The notes under the pieces are model-generated. The model saw nothing but the letters and a program-made list of their open reading frames with translations. It searched no databases and had not been told where the DNA came from. DNA of 64,000 nt. Source: Myxococcaceae bacterium (GTDB lineage: Bacteria; Myxococcota; UBA727; JABDBI01). Shown one piece after another: positions 33,496 through 42,429 of this stretch. Numbering within the stretch: position 1 is the stretch's first letter; every line of letters begins with the position of its first letter. The DNA lies in contig JAECQY010000006.1 in the NCBI GenBank assembly GCA_016000045.1, positions 51,653 through 115,652 of the forward strand. The letters are read 5' to 3'. The translations under genes and the position numbers were made by a program.

Positions 33496-34874
33496 AAATT
33501 GGATTTATCTTGCTGGGTCTTCTAAGTTCTTTTCTGCCTGCTGAAGGCCGCATGTTGGCCCAGCTCCAAGAAGGGGTTGTTGAACAATCTTTAGCAGGTC
33601 GTTTGACTGGGCTATTGGGCTGCGTGGCGATGATTTTGTTCGCTGTTTTGCTTTCATCCAATCGCCGTGCCATTTCGTGGAGACTGGTTTCTTTTGGGAT
33701 CTTTCTACAGTTTTCTTTTGCGTTCTTGGTGCTGAAGATGCGGTGGGGAAAAGATTTTTTTGAAGCAGCGAATAATGGTGTTTTAAAGATTTTATCTTTT
33801 TCAAACGAAGGGGCTCAGTTTGTTTTTGGGAACTTGGTTCACAATGATATAGCGATCGATGGCCTTCCGGAAGGCACGCGGGCGATGGTGCATGTAGGTG
33901 GGATGTTTGCGTTTTCGGTTCTTCCAACCATCGTCTTCTTTTCTGCTTTGACAGCTGTCTTGTACCATATCCGAGCACTCGAATGGTTGGTACGTGGAAT
34001 GTCGTGGGCCATGAGGCGTACGATGCGAGCCTCGGGCGCGGAAAGTTTTTCGGCTGCAGTCAATATTTTTGTGGGTCAAACCGAAGCTCCGTTGTTGGTA
34101 AAGCCATTTTTAGCTAACATGACTCGATCAGAAATCATGGCGGTTATGACCGGTGGATTTGCGAATGTTTCGGGCGGTATCATGGCTGCTTACGTTGCGA
34201 TTTTGATGGGCTATTTCCCCGATATTGCTGGGCACCTTCTGGCCGCGAGCATTATGTCCGCTCCGGCATCGCTCGTTTTTGCCAAGATCATGGTTCCGGA
34301 AACGGCTAAACCTGAAACGTTGGATTCTTGTGGCGTGGTTGTAGAAAAACAAGATGCAAATGTTCTCGATGCCGCTGCACGTGGCACAACCGACGGATTG
34401 TCTTTAGCATTAAGTGTTGCAGCCATGCTTATTTCGTTCATCGCTTTGATTGCTTTCTTAAACTGGGGCATTTCGGCGACAGCGGGATATTTTGGATTTG
34501 AAGGCTTTACTCTTCAGTTTATTTTTTCCAAACTCTTTGCACCTTTGGCTTGGTTACTGGGAGTGCCTTGGTCCGATGCTCCGTTGGTGGGGAGTTTGCT
34601 TGGAACGAAAACGGTCATTAATGAGCTTGTGGCGTATCTCCAGATGGCGAGCGACATTGAGCATTCATCTTTTGGTCATGCCAAGAGCGTGGTGATTGCC
34701 ACCTATGCGCTCTGTGGTTTTGCTAATTTTAGTTCAATCGGTATCCAAGTCGGCGGCCTTGCCACGATGGCACCCAATCGAAGAACCGATTTTGCGAAAT
34801 TAGGCCTTCGCGCAATGATTGCGGGTTCGTTGACTTCTTTCCAAACGGCAGCGATGGCTGGTATGCTGCTCTAA
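33492..34874 (+). CDS. nupC: Concentrative nucleoside transporter (NupC/CNT family)
   Basis: A 460-residue inner-membrane cation/nucleoside symporter. Family motifs include FGNLVHND, VLPTIVFFSALTAVLYHIRA, NIFVGQTEAPLLVKPFLANM, MTGGFANVSGGIMAAYV, LLAASIMSAPASLVFAKIM and LLGTKTVINELVAYL. The N-terminal segment MKIGFILLGLLSSFLPAEG may be a first helix or cleaved signal, as in vertebrate and some bacterial CNTs. Coupled with deoC by a four-base overlap, it brings in the nucleosides that udp and deoC consume. Confidence 0.93.
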   Translation: MKIGFILLGLLSSFLPAEGRMLAQLQEGVVEQSLAGRLTGLLGCVAMILFAVLLSSNRRAISWRLVSFGIFLQFSFAFLVLKMRWGKDFFEAANNGVLKILSFSNEGAQFVFGNLVHNDIAIDGLPEGTRAMVHVGGMFAFSVLPTIVFFSALTAVLYHIRALEWLVRGMSWAMRRTMRASGAESFSAAVNIFVGQTEAPLLVKPFLANMTRSEIMAVMTGGFANVSGGIMAAYVAILMGYFPDIAGHLLAASIMSAPASLVFAKIMVPETAKPETLDSCGVVVEKQDANVLDAAARGTTDGLSLALSVAAMLISFIALIAFLNWGISATAGYFGFEGFTLQFIFSKLFAPLAWLLGVPWSDAPLVGSLLGTKTVINELVAYLQMASDIEHSSFGHAKSVVIATYALCGFANFSSIGIQVGGLATMAPNRRTDFAKLGLRAMIAGSLTSFQTAAMAGMLL

Positions 34875-34898
34875 CTTAAGAAAGTTCAGGTTGGATTC

Positions 34899-35615
34899 GT
34901 GCAGCACTACGCAGTCAGTGACCGAGGATGCAGGCGAGAACGCAACGAGGATGCATTTTGGGTATCCGACCGGATACGCTGTTTTGTTGTAGCCGATGGG
35001 ATGGGCGGGCACGCTGGTGGGCAACGTGCTTCTCGGTTGGCGGTCTCGATTATTGAAAAAGTGGTTCACGATCATTTAGACGAGGTTGAGCTCGAACAAT
35101 ATCCACAGCTTTTAGGGGATTCGATACGAACTGCTTCCAAGCAGATCTATCGGGAAAGCCAGGATAAAACAGAGCTTCGTGGGATGGGTACAACGGTAAC
35201 GGCTTTGTTGCTGAAGAATGGGCGAGCAACGATTGCTCATGTGGGAGATAGCCGAGCCTATCTTATTCGCTCGGGAGAAATCCAGCAACTAACCGAAGAT
35301 CATTCGTTGGTTCAAGAACAATGTCGAGCGGGTTTTCTGACGCCTGATCAAGCGAAATCAAGCCGTTATCGTAACATTATCACTCGTTCTGTAGGCTTTG
35401 AAGATGACGTGGACGTCGATATGACGTCTTTGGATGCCTTAGAAGGAGATGTCTTTCTTCTGTGTACCGATGGCCTGAATACTTTGGTAGAAGATGAGGA
35501 GATTCTTCAGGCGTTGCAAACAGTGGAGCCCCACAATGCTTCTCAACATCTGGTCGATCTGGCGAACAGTCGGGGTGGGCATGATAACACCACCATCGTC
35601 TTAGTTTATGTTTAA
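34899..35615 (+). CDS. PP2C-family serine/threonine protein phosphatase
   Basis: A 238-residue PrpC/Stp-like metal-dependent phosphatase. Visible metal and phosphate motifs: RRERNEDAF, VVADGMGGHAGGQRAS, GMGTTVTALLL, AHVGDSRAYL, LLCTDGLNTLV and GGHDNTTIVLV. Starts with GTG at 34899 (VSDRG begins shortly after, as in the family). No Ser/Thr kinase gene lies in the window. Overlaps the M23 peptidase gene by eight bases, so it is part of a small operon with wall functions and panC. Confidence 0.92.
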   Translation: MQHYAVSDRGCRRERNEDAFWVSDRIRCFVVADGMGGHAGGQRASRLAVSIIEKVVHDHLDEVELEQYPQLLGDSIRTASKQIYRESQDKTELRGMGTTVTALLLKNGRATIAHVGDSRAYLIRSGEIQQLTEDHSLVQEQCRAGFLTPDQAKSSRYRNIITRSVGFEDDVDVDMTSLDALEGDVFLLCTDGLNTLVEDEEILQALQTVEPHNASQHLVDLANSRGGHDNTTIVLVYV

Positions 35616-36171
35616 GTGGATTTTTGCCGGGATGATGCTTGGATTTTTACTGATCCAAAACGAGGGTTTACAACGTGAAAACCAGACCCTATCCAACCAT
35701 AATAGGGCTCTTCAAGATTCTGACTGGGATCGAAGCACCCGTGAAATGCAGGCTTACCTCGATGAAATCGAGCAAATCTTTAAGCCCACGCCGAACGAAT
35801 GGCCTGTTCTAGGTCCGATCTCCAGCGGCTTTGGGTTTCGCTTAGACCCGTTTTCGAATCAAGTCGCGATGCATTCCGGAGTTGATATCGTAGCGCCTCA
35901 TGGAACCTCCGTGGCTGCTTCAGCACCGGGCCGAGTTGTGTTTTCGGGCGACGGCGGAGCCTTGGGGTACTTGATTGTTTTAGAGCATGCAAATTCGATC
36001 CGAAGCTTTTACGGTCATCTCTCCAATACGAGTGTTCGGCAAGGCGAATACGTTGCTCGCAAGCAAAAGATAGGTGAAGTTGGGAGTACCGGTAAGAGCA
36101 CCGGCCCTCATCTTCATTATGCGATTCAAGAATTGGGAGTTTATCGAGATCCTATGGAGTACTTAGATTAG
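35608..36171 (+). CDS. M23-family murein endopeptidase (LytM type)
   Basis: A 187-residue membrane-anchored or secreted peptidase. Residues 1-17 are hydrophobic (FKWIFAGMMLGFLLI), followed by a short coiled coil (18-60) and the LytM domain with zinc ligands His89 and Asp93 (MHSGVDI), catalytic His137 (YGHLSN) and the HLH motif at 168-170 (GPHLHY). All active residues are present, so it should cut peptidoglycan cross-links rather than merely activate amidases. Overlaps the phosphatase gene and abuts panC. Confidence 0.9.
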   Translation: MFKWIFAGMMLGFLLIQNEGLQRENQTLSNHNRALQDSDWDRSTREMQAYLDEIEQIFKPTPNEWPVLGPISSGFGFRLDPFSNQVAMHSGVDIVAPHGTSVAASAPGRVVFSGDGGALGYLIVLEHANSIRSFYGHLSNTSVRQGEYVARKQKIGEVGSTGKSTGPHLHYAIQELGVYRDPMEYLD

Positions 36172-37035
36172 ATGCAGGTCATTCGATGTTCTCAAGATAT
36201 GCTTGATTGGCCGAGTTCTCTAAAAAGAGCGTTTGTGCCCACCATGGGAGCTCTTCATAACGGTCACTTAGCCCTCCTGCGTGAAGCACGTCAGGAATGT
36301 GAAGAAGTCGTTGTGTCCATTTTGGTGAATCCTTTGCAATTTGGTACCGACGAAGATTTTGCTTCTTATCCTCGTACGCTCGAACGTGACTTAGAGCTTT
36401 GTCATGAAGCCGGAGTGGATATTGTTTTTTGTCCTCTTGCTTCAGATATTTATCATCCGGCTTTTGACACTCGGATTTGCGGCGGTTGGTTGGCAAAGCA
36501 ATATTGCGGAGTCAGTCGCCCTATTTTTTTTGAGGGTGTTTTGACGGTTGTGAATATCTTGTTCAATTTGGTTCGACCGAATCGAGCCTACTTTGGAGAA
36601 AAAGATTTTCAGCAGCTGTTCTTGATCCAAAAAATGGTTCGAGATCTTTGGATCCCCGTCCATATTGTTGGGGTTCCTGTTGTGCGAGAGTCAAACGGTT
36701 TGGCTCTGTCCTCTCGAAACGCTTACTTGACACGGGAACAAAGGCAAGAAGCGAGCTGTCTCTATCAAGCAATTTGCACCGTACGAGAATCGGTTCTGGA
36801 AGGTGAAAAAAGCATCGATACGCTTCGGAAAATAGCTCTTAAACAGATATCGCTTGAACTAGACTACTTGGAGTTTGTCAGCGAAATATCTCTGAAGCCG
36901 ATCGAGGGCTTTGTTTCGGAGAATGTTCGGTTGTTGATTGCTGCTTACATTGGCAACAAGCCTCGGGTTCGATTAATCGATAATGGCATCGTGAGCGATT
37001 CCAATGCTTGCCAGTTAGGAAATCGGTCGCTATAG
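36172..37035 (+). CDS. panC: Pantoate--beta-alanine ligase
   Basis: Last step of pantothenate synthesis. The 287-residue protein has VPTMGALHNGHLALL (HIGH-like ATP motif), SILVNPLQFG, FEGVLTVVNILFNLVRP, the FGEKDFQQLFLI segment and VRESNGLALSSRN (KMSKS-like). The ATG immediately follows the stop of the M23 gene. Length is canonical. panB and panD are not in the window. Confidence 0.95.
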   Translation: MQVIRCSQDMLDWPSSLKRAFVPTMGALHNGHLALLREARQECEEVVVSILVNPLQFGTDEDFASYPRTLERDLELCHEAGVDIVFCPLASDIYHPAFDTRICGGWLAKQYCGVSRPIFFEGVLTVVNILFNLVRPNRAYFGEKDFQQLFLIQKMVRDLWIPVHIVGVPVVRESNGLALSSRNAYLTREQRQEASCLYQAICTVRESVLEGEKSIDTLRKIALKQISLELDYLEFVSEISLKPIEGFVSENVRLLIAAYIGNKPRVRLIDNGIVSDSNACQLGNRSL

Positions 37036-37060
37036 AAGGCTGAATAAATAGGAGTTTTCG

Positions 37061-37465
37061 ATGAAAACAGGAAAAATATTCGCATCGGTTATTTCAATTG
37101 TCTTACTTTGGTTTTTCATGGATTTTGTTCTGCATGGAATATTGCTGGACTCACTTTACAAAGAAAGTGCTTCTGTGTGGCGCCCCATGGAAGAAATGAG
37201 TCACGCAGCTGGTTTTGCTGTTTCTGTGATTCAGGCTTTATTCTTTGTTCTCTTTAACCTTGCCGTATCCAAAGTGCAAAATTGGCGTTCAGGCCTTAGA
37301 ATGGGTTTGGGAATTGGAGTTATCGTTGGAGTCTGCATGGCCAATTTCTACCTCTATCTTCCGATCCCGATTGCGTTAGCCCTTGGATGGATGTTCGGAA
37401 ATGCGATCGAATACGGATTTGCAGGAATCCTGGTCGGTTTTTGGGAAGCTCGTTGTTCCAAGTAG
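37061..37465 (+). CDS. Unknown small membrane protein (four predicted helices)
   Basis: A 134-residue protein with about four hydrophobic helices: IFASVISIVLLWFFMDFVLH, GFAVSVIQALFFVLFNLAV, GLGIGVIVGVCMANFYLYLP and ALGWMFGNAIEYGFAGILVG. The gene has a good TAGGAG ribosome site and follows panC by 25 bases. The hydrophobic pattern recalls DUF1761-like proteins, but I cannot assign it with confidence. No function can be proposed. Confidence 0.7.
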   Translation: MKTGKIFASVISIVLLWFFMDFVLHGILLDSLYKESASVWRPMEEMSHAAGFAVSVIQALFFVLFNLAVSKVQNWRSGLRMGLGIGVIVGVCMANFYLYLPIPIALALGWMFGNAIEYGFAGILVGFWEARCSK

Positions 37466-37495
37466 TTGCAGGATGCAGAAACAAGGCGATATAAT
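37466..37495 (+). promoter_or_regulatory. Sigma-70-like promoter for glmU, possibly leaderless
   Basis: TTGCAG and a perfect TATAAT are separated by 18 bases. The -10 box ends six bases before the glmU ATG and no ribosome site is present, so transcription would begin at or beside the start codon. Confidence 0.55.
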
Positions 37496-37501
37496 GCCCG
37501 G

Positions 37502-38803
37502 ATGACAAAATTAGCCTGTGTGGTGTTGTGTGCGGGTCAAGGAACTCGGATGAAGAGTTCCCGCTCCAAAATGGTTCAGACTTGTTTAGAGAAACCGTTG
37601 TGCCGCTGGAGCTTGGATGTTGCATCCTCGCTGGACCCCGAACACTTATTGGCGGTTGTCGGTTTCCAACAAGAGCAGGTTCGGCTTGTTTTGCCGGATT
37701 CTGCACAGACAGTCGTGCAGTCTCAGCAGTTAGGAACGGGGCATGCGCTTCAACAGGCGTTTCGAGCTTTGGAAAAATCGTTCTCCGGCGCAGTCATGGT
37801 GTTGTACGGAGATACTCCTTTGATCCGGGCCGAGACACTTCGTCAGTTGCTCGACTCTTTGCAAGGCAATGAGATGGCCATGCTCACCTCATTCGTTCAA
37901 AATCCAAGGGGTTACGGTCGAATCATTCGCGACAATTCAGGCTTACTGTGCGGAGTGGTGGAAGAAAAAGAGGCCACGCTCGAGCAGCGAGCAATCGCTG
38001 AGATCAATTCGGGGATCTATGTGTTTCGAACAGATTTCCTGCTCAAGCACTTATTCAAACTGACAAACAACAATTATCAGCAAGAGTACTACCTAACGGA
38101 TCTGGTTGCGTGTGCGGCCGGTTCGGTAGCCACCGTATTGGTTGATGAAGCCGAGACTTTAGGGGTGAATGATTACACGCAATTGGCCTATGCTGAGAGC
38201 GTCTTACGCCAACGGATCAATACCCACTGGATGCGCCAAGGGGTTCAAATGGTAGATCCTGTCTCTACTTATATTGGACCCGACGTGACCATTGAGCCGG
38301 ATACGTTCATTGAGCCTGGGGTGCAGATTTCCGGAAAAACTCGAATTGAAACAGGCGCTCGGATTAAAGCCTATTCGGTGATAGAAGAATCGGAAATAGG
38401 AGCTGGTACTCAGGTAGGACCTTTTGCTCATCTTAGATCTGGAAGTCGGCTGGGGGAAAAATGCAAAATTGGTAACTTTGTTGAAACAAAAAAAGCGAGT
38501 TTCAAAAAAGGATCCAAAGTGAATCATTTAGCCTATATCGGAGACGCAGAAGTAGGTGAATTTTGCAATATTGGGGCGGGTACCATTACCTGCAATTACG
38601 ATGGAACTCGAAAGCATTCGATCCAAGTTGAAGATGGCGTTTTTGTTGGATCCAACAGCACTTTGATAGCCCCAGTTAAGCTCGGAAAAGGAAGCTATGT
38701 TGGAGCAGGCAGTGTCGTGACACAAGACGTTCCAGCTCAGGCTTTGGCGCTGGGCCGTGCTCGGCAAGTCAACAAAGAAGGCCGAATGAAGAAAAATAAT
38801 TAA
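37502..38803 (+). CDS. glmU: Bifunctional UDP-N-acetylglucosamine pyrophosphorylase/glucosamine-1-phosphate acetyltransferase
   Basis: Makes UDP-GlcNAc for wall and lipopolysaccharide. The 433-residue protein has the N-terminal nucleotidyltransferase (LCAGQGTRMKSS near residue 8, QQLGTGHALQQA, LYGDTPLI, then NSGIYVF) and the C-terminal left-handed beta-helix with hexapeptide repeats (IGPDVTIEPDTFIEPGVQI onward) and the acetyltransferase signature NFVETKKA, NHLAYIGDAEVG and NIGAGTITCNYDG. A TTG 12 codons upstream is in frame, but the ATG at 37502 fits the family. It converges on a lipoprotein gene with a four-base overlap. Confidence 0.95.
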   Translation: MTKLACVVLCAGQGTRMKSSRSKMVQTCLEKPLCRWSLDVASSLDPEHLLAVVGFQQEQVRLVLPDSAQTVVQSQQLGTGHALQQAFRALEKSFSGAVMVLYGDTPLIRAETLRQLLDSLQGNEMAMLTSFVQNPRGYGRIIRDNSGLLCGVVEEKEATLEQRAIAEINSGIYVFRTDFLLKHLFKLTNNNYQQEYYLTDLVACAAGSVATVLVDEAETLGVNDYTQLAYAESVLRQRINTHWMRQGVQMVDPVSTYIGPDVTIEPDTFIEPGVQISGKTRIETGARIKAYSVIEESEIGAGTQVGPFAHLRSGSRLGEKCKIGNFVETKKASFKKGSKVNHLAYIGDAEVGEFCNIGAGTITCNYDGTRKHSIQVEDGVFVGSNSTLIAPVKLGKGSYVGAGSVVTQDVPAQALALGRARQVNKEGRMKKNN

Positions 38804-39291
38804 AGGCCGCTGACGATCTCAAATCCGCTTGAAACCGAGCGGCCCTTCATCTTCAGCACCAAGCGGTTTACTTCGTTCACTGCCATCCATTTTTCTTCAG
38901 CTGGCATCGCGATCAGACTATGTTGGTTGTAGTAATAGTAGACGTTAAAGGTGTTTTCTTTTCGAACGATACTTTGGATGTGGTAGCGAAGATTGATTTC
39001 TTTGATGTGCGAATAGGTTTCATCCAGCTTTTTTTGAAGCTGAGAAAAATGATAATCATCCGATGGATCGGCGGTTCCGTTGGTTTCTAGGTAATCCGGT
39101 GCGACCATGGCCATAATCTCGGAGACCGAGCGATTGAGAATAGCGGTCTTGTAATTCTCCATAAATTCAGAAATGGCTCGATTTTGTTTGGTGTCAGGAA
39201 TACTCGAGTTCGGGAGCAATCTTGGCTTGCAAGCGGACAAGAATGTGATGAGGACAACAGCCAAGACCCTCACGATCGTTTTTGTTGACAT
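38800..39291 (-). CDS. Unknown lipoprotein
   Basis: A 163-residue protein with a type II signal peptide (VRVLAVVLITFLSAC, lipobox LSAC). The mature part begins with a short linker, then a helix-rich start (RAISEFMENYKTAILNRSVS, EIMAMVAPDYLE) and strands FNVYYYYNQHSLI and NRLVLKMKG. This order is compatible with an NTF2/SnoaL-like fold, often found in small periplasmic lipoproteins; that is only a structural guess. Divergent from the ABC transporter operon, whose promoter overlaps its start. Confidence 0.72.
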   Translation of the reverse strand: MSTKTIVRVLAVVLITFLSACKPRLLPNSSIPDTKQNRAISEFMENYKTAILNRSVSEIMAMVAPDYLETNGTADPSDDYHFSQLQKKLDETYSHIKEINLRYHIQSIVRKENTFNVYYYYNQHSLIAMPAEEKWMAVNEVNRLVLKMKGRSVSSGFEIVSGL

Positions 39292-39314
39292 AGATAAATC
39301 TCCTCTACTATTCT
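39285..39314 (+). promoter_or_regulatory. Sigma-70-like promoter of the peptide ABC transporter operon
   Basis: A perfect TTGACA and TATTCT are separated by 18 bases. The -35 box overlaps the start codon of the divergent lipoprotein gene (TTGACAT). The -10 ends nine bases before the ATG at 39324, again leaving almost no leader. Confidence 0.55.
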
Positions 39315-39323
39315 GTATCCTTG

Positions 39324-40991
39324 ATGTTTAAGATGAGCAACCCAGTTTTTGGGCTCTTGAGTGGGGTCTTTTGGTTCGCTTGTTCCCCCCAAGCAGTTCA
39401 GGTTGAATCTGGCCCTGTTCGGCCGGGAACCGTGATTATTGGTCTTTCACAGGAACCGGACTCGTTATTTGTTCCGTTTAAGGAGATGATGGTCTCAGAA
39501 GAGATCGTGCGAATTGGGAATTACACGTTGACCATTTTCAATGAGAATTGGGATCTGATTCCGTGGGCGGCTAAGGAGATACCAACGCTTGCCAATGGTG
39601 GTTTGCAGCTTTTTATCGAGAATGGTGCAAAAAAAATGCGAACCACTTGGAAGATTCGAGATGATTTTTTCTGGGCAGATGGCAAGCCGTTGGTGGCTGA
39701 TGACTTTATTCTGAACTATGAAATTACACAGGATCCAACGCAAGAAGTCATCGATCGCACCAGCATCGAAGCCATTGAAAAGATGGAGCAAAAAGACCCT
39801 AAAACCTTGGTCATTACCTGGAAAGAGCACTACGCTTATTATCATAATTATCGAAATCACGAAGCGCTTCCAGCTCATATTATCGGGCCGATTTATCGAG
39901 CAAATCCAGAGAAGCTCAAACAACATGAATTTGGGCAGCAGCCTCTTCTTGCGGGTGCGTTTACGATTCATCAGTGGCTACCCGGAGAAACGATCAGGGC
40001 TCGTCGCAACCTTTTTGCCAAGGGTAAGCACCGTCCTAAGCTCGACGAAATCATTTGGCGCATCATTCCTCAGACGAACACGCTCGAATCGAATTTAGTG
40101 GCAGGAGATATCGATGCCATTTCTTCCGTGGGCTTGGATTTAGATCAGGCGCTTAACTTTCAAAAGCGCTTTGGGAAAGATTATCATTTTTACTTTACCC
40201 CAGGACTGCTTTGGGAGCACATCGATTTCAACTTGGACAACCCCATTCTACAGGATAAGCGTGTTCGACAAGCCTTGGCGTATGGAGCAAATCGAGCCAA
40301 AATTGCCGACTTGCTCTTTGCGGGTAAGCAGCCTGTGGCCCATGGAACAGAGCCCGAAAAGTCTCCATTTTATAATGCGGATGTACGAAAATACGCATAC
40401 GATGTTTCGAGAGCGAATCAGCTTTTAGAGGAAGCCGGTTGGCTTTTAAGCAAGCCCAAAGAAATACGTCGAAAAAATGGAAAACCGCTCAAGCTTGTCT
40501 TGATGAGTACTTCGGGCAATAAATCGCGAGAGCGTGTTGAACAGTTGCTTCAAGCGGAATGGCGTAAAATTGGGGTAGAGATTGAGATTAAGAATCAACC
40601 TGCCAAGGTCTTCTTCTCAGAAACCGTTCATAAACGAAGGTTTCAACACATGGCGCTTTATTCCTGGGTGAAAGACCCTGTCAAACTATCGGATACTCTT
40701 TGGCGCTGCGATCATATTCCGAGAGAGTCCAACAGTTTTTTAGGCCAAAATATACCGGGATTTTGCGATGCAAAGGTGGATCAGCTTTTAAAATCAGCTT
40801 CGTTGGAGCTGAATGTGCTTAAGCGTATTCGTTTGGGTCAAGAATTAGAAGCGGTTTTAGCAGAAGAGCTTCCTGCCTTACCGCTCTATTTTCGAGTGGA
40901 AGTAACCATTACTAAAAAAGGCCTCAAAAATTGGAAACCAACCGGAATTTTGCAACCTGTCACTTGGAATGCCCACGAATGGAGTTGGTAG
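39324..40991 (+). CDS. Peptide/oligopeptide ABC transporter substrate-binding lipoprotein
   Basis: A 555-residue solute-binding protein of the DppA/OppA family (SBP_bac_5). N-terminal PVFGLLSGVFWFAC has a lipobox ending at Cys, so it is lipid-anchored. Family features: TVIIGLSQEPDSLFVPF, TTWKIRDDFFWADGKPLVAD (the 'F.DG.P..A.D' block), DFNLDNPILQDKRVRQALAY and AHGTEPEKSPFYN. It is the first gene of an operon with two permeases. The ATP-binding subunits are not in the window and must lie elsewhere. Confidence 0.9.
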   Translation: MFKMSNPVFGLLSGVFWFACSPQAVQVESGPVRPGTVIIGLSQEPDSLFVPFKEMMVSEEIVRIGNYTLTIFNENWDLIPWAAKEIPTLANGGLQLFIENGAKKMRTTWKIRDDFFWADGKPLVADDFILNYEITQDPTQEVIDRTSIEAIEKMEQKDPKTLVITWKEHYAYYHNYRNHEALPAHIIGPIYRANPEKLKQHEFGQQPLLAGAFTIHQWLPGETIRARRNLFAKGKHRPKLDEIIWRIIPQTNTLESNLVAGDIDAISSVGLDLDQALNFQKRFGKDYHFYFTPGLLWEHIDFNLDNPILQDKRVRQALAYGANRAKIADLLFAGKQPVAHGTEPEKSPFYNADVRKYAYDVSRANQLLEEAGWLLSKPKEIRRKNGKPLKLVLMSTSGNKSRERVEQLLQAEWRKIGVEIEIKNQPAKVFFSETVHKRRFQHMALYSWVKDPVKLSDTLWRCDHIPRESNSFLGQNIPGFCDAKVDQLLKSASLELNVLKRIRLGQELEAVLAEELPALPLYFRVEVTITKKGLKNWKPTGILQPVTWNAHEWSW

Positions 40992-40992
40992 G

Positions 40993-42429
40993 GTGAAAGT
41001 CTTGGGAATTCGATTTTTGCAAATGGGGCTCATTCTTGCTGCGTTGAGCGTTTTTCTCTTTGTGTTGATGCTTAAAATGCCGGGAAATCCCGTTGATCTG
41101 CTGATCACCAGCAACCCTCGTATCAAAGCGGAAGATGTGATCCGACTCAAAAAGTTAAAAGGACTCGATCAGCCCTGGTATGTTCAGTACCTGCGTTGGA
41201 TGTGGGGTTATTATGAACCCTTGAAAGCCCCAATGCTGGGTTCTACCTTGCCTCAAAATGCCCATGTGCTTTTTGGCGGCCAATTATCGGGGGGACGTGT
41301 TTGGTATGTCGTTAAAAATGAGTCGGGCCTTGAGTCTGTCGGCACGATTTGGAAAAAACAGCACCCTGTGAGCAAGGTTGGAGTTTTGCCCATACCCAGT
41401 CAAGTGATGGATGTTCCGAAGCATTTTACGCTTGATTTAAATCGTTTCGTGATGGGAGGGGACGAGAAATTGCACTTTGAGCTTATTCACGGCAGTCCAG
41501 GAATGCTTGATTCTTCGGGGGTTTACACTTGGCCAGAAAGAGGTCGAGGTCAAAAGGCAATCCAGTTCTCTGTGCGAAATAAAATAGGAGACCAAGCCTT
41601 CGGAGCTTTTTCCGTTGAACGCGATCCAATGCCGAATCTAAAAATTTTTAATCGAGGATTTATCTTTGTACTATTAGGAGATACACAGGCGATGGGTTTT
41701 TCAAATACCTACAAGCGACCTGTTTGGGAGCTCTTAAAAGGTCGAGTGGCGAATACCCTCGCGCTCATGATTCCGGCAATTTTGCTTTCGCTTTTGATTG
41801 CTTTGCCTCTTGGAATCTATACTGCGCGTCGGCAATACTCTTGGTCTGATTATGGACTCAATTTTTTGGCGTTTATTGGGATATCGTTGCCGGTATTTTG
41901 GTTCGGCATCTTGATTATGTATATTTTTGCTGAGCGTCTTCAATGGTTTCCTGCAGGAGGAATTTTAACTCCTGGAGTTGAAAAAGATGAACTTTGGAAC
42001 CAACTGGTGAACCGTTTTTCGCATGCGGTTTTGCCTGTCTGTGTATTGTCTATCGCGTATGCAGGCAGATGGCTTCGTTACATGCGGGCATCGATGTTGG
42101 AAATTTTGCCTTCCGATTATATTCGAACCGCTCGCGCCAAAGGCTTAAGTGAAAACAAAGTGATTTTTAAGCATGCTCTTCGAAATGCTTTGATTCCCAT
42201 TGTAACCTTGTTGGCCCTCTCGATCCCAGTTTTGTTTGGGGGAGCTGTGTTGACTGAGACGGTGTTTTCATGGCCTGGAATGGGGCGTTTGCAATACGAT
42301 GCAATTTTAAATTCTGACTATTATGTTGCAATTGTTGTGTTTTTAATATCGGCTTTTTGGGTGATGGTTGGTAATCTGTTGGCCGATGGGTTGTATCGTT
42401 GGGTGGATCCTAGAATGAGAAATTCATGA
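40993..42429 (+). CDS. DppB/OppB-type ABC permease with a large periplasmic insertion
   Basis: The inner-membrane channel of the peptide importer. Residues 1-70 give the first helix and the conserved LKGLDQPWYVQYLRWM. The normal continuation resumes near 229 (GDTQAMGFSN, then RVANTLALMIPAILLSLLIA) and includes the EAA-type loop YIRTARAKGLSENKVIFKHA. Residues about 72-228 are an extra beta-rich segment (VWYVVKNESGLESVGTIW and others), absent from ordinary DppB, that would sit outside the membrane. I prefer the GTG at 40993, two bases after the upstream stop; an ATG at 40969 overlaps the preceding gene. 478 residues against about 310-340 usual. Confidence 0.88.
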   Translation: MKVLGIRFLQMGLILAALSVFLFVLMLKMPGNPVDLLITSNPRIKAEDVIRLKKLKGLDQPWYVQYLRWMWGYYEPLKAPMLGSTLPQNAHVLFGGQLSGGRVWYVVKNESGLESVGTIWKKQHPVSKVGVLPIPSQVMDVPKHFTLDLNRFVMGGDEKLHFELIHGSPGMLDSSGVYTWPERGRGQKAIQFSVRNKIGDQAFGAFSVERDPMPNLKIFNRGFIFVLLGDTQAMGFSNTYKRPVWELLKGRVANTLALMIPAILLSLLIALPLGIYTARRQYSWSDYGLNFLAFIGISLPVFWFGILIMYIFAERLQWFPAGGILTPGVEKDELWNQLVNRFSHAVLPVCVLSIAYAGRWLRYMRASMLEILPSDYIRTARAKGLSENKVIFKHALRNALIPIVTLLALSIPVLFGGAVLTETVFSWPGMGRLQYDAILNSDYYVAIVVFLISAFWVMVGNLLADGLYRWVDPRMRNS

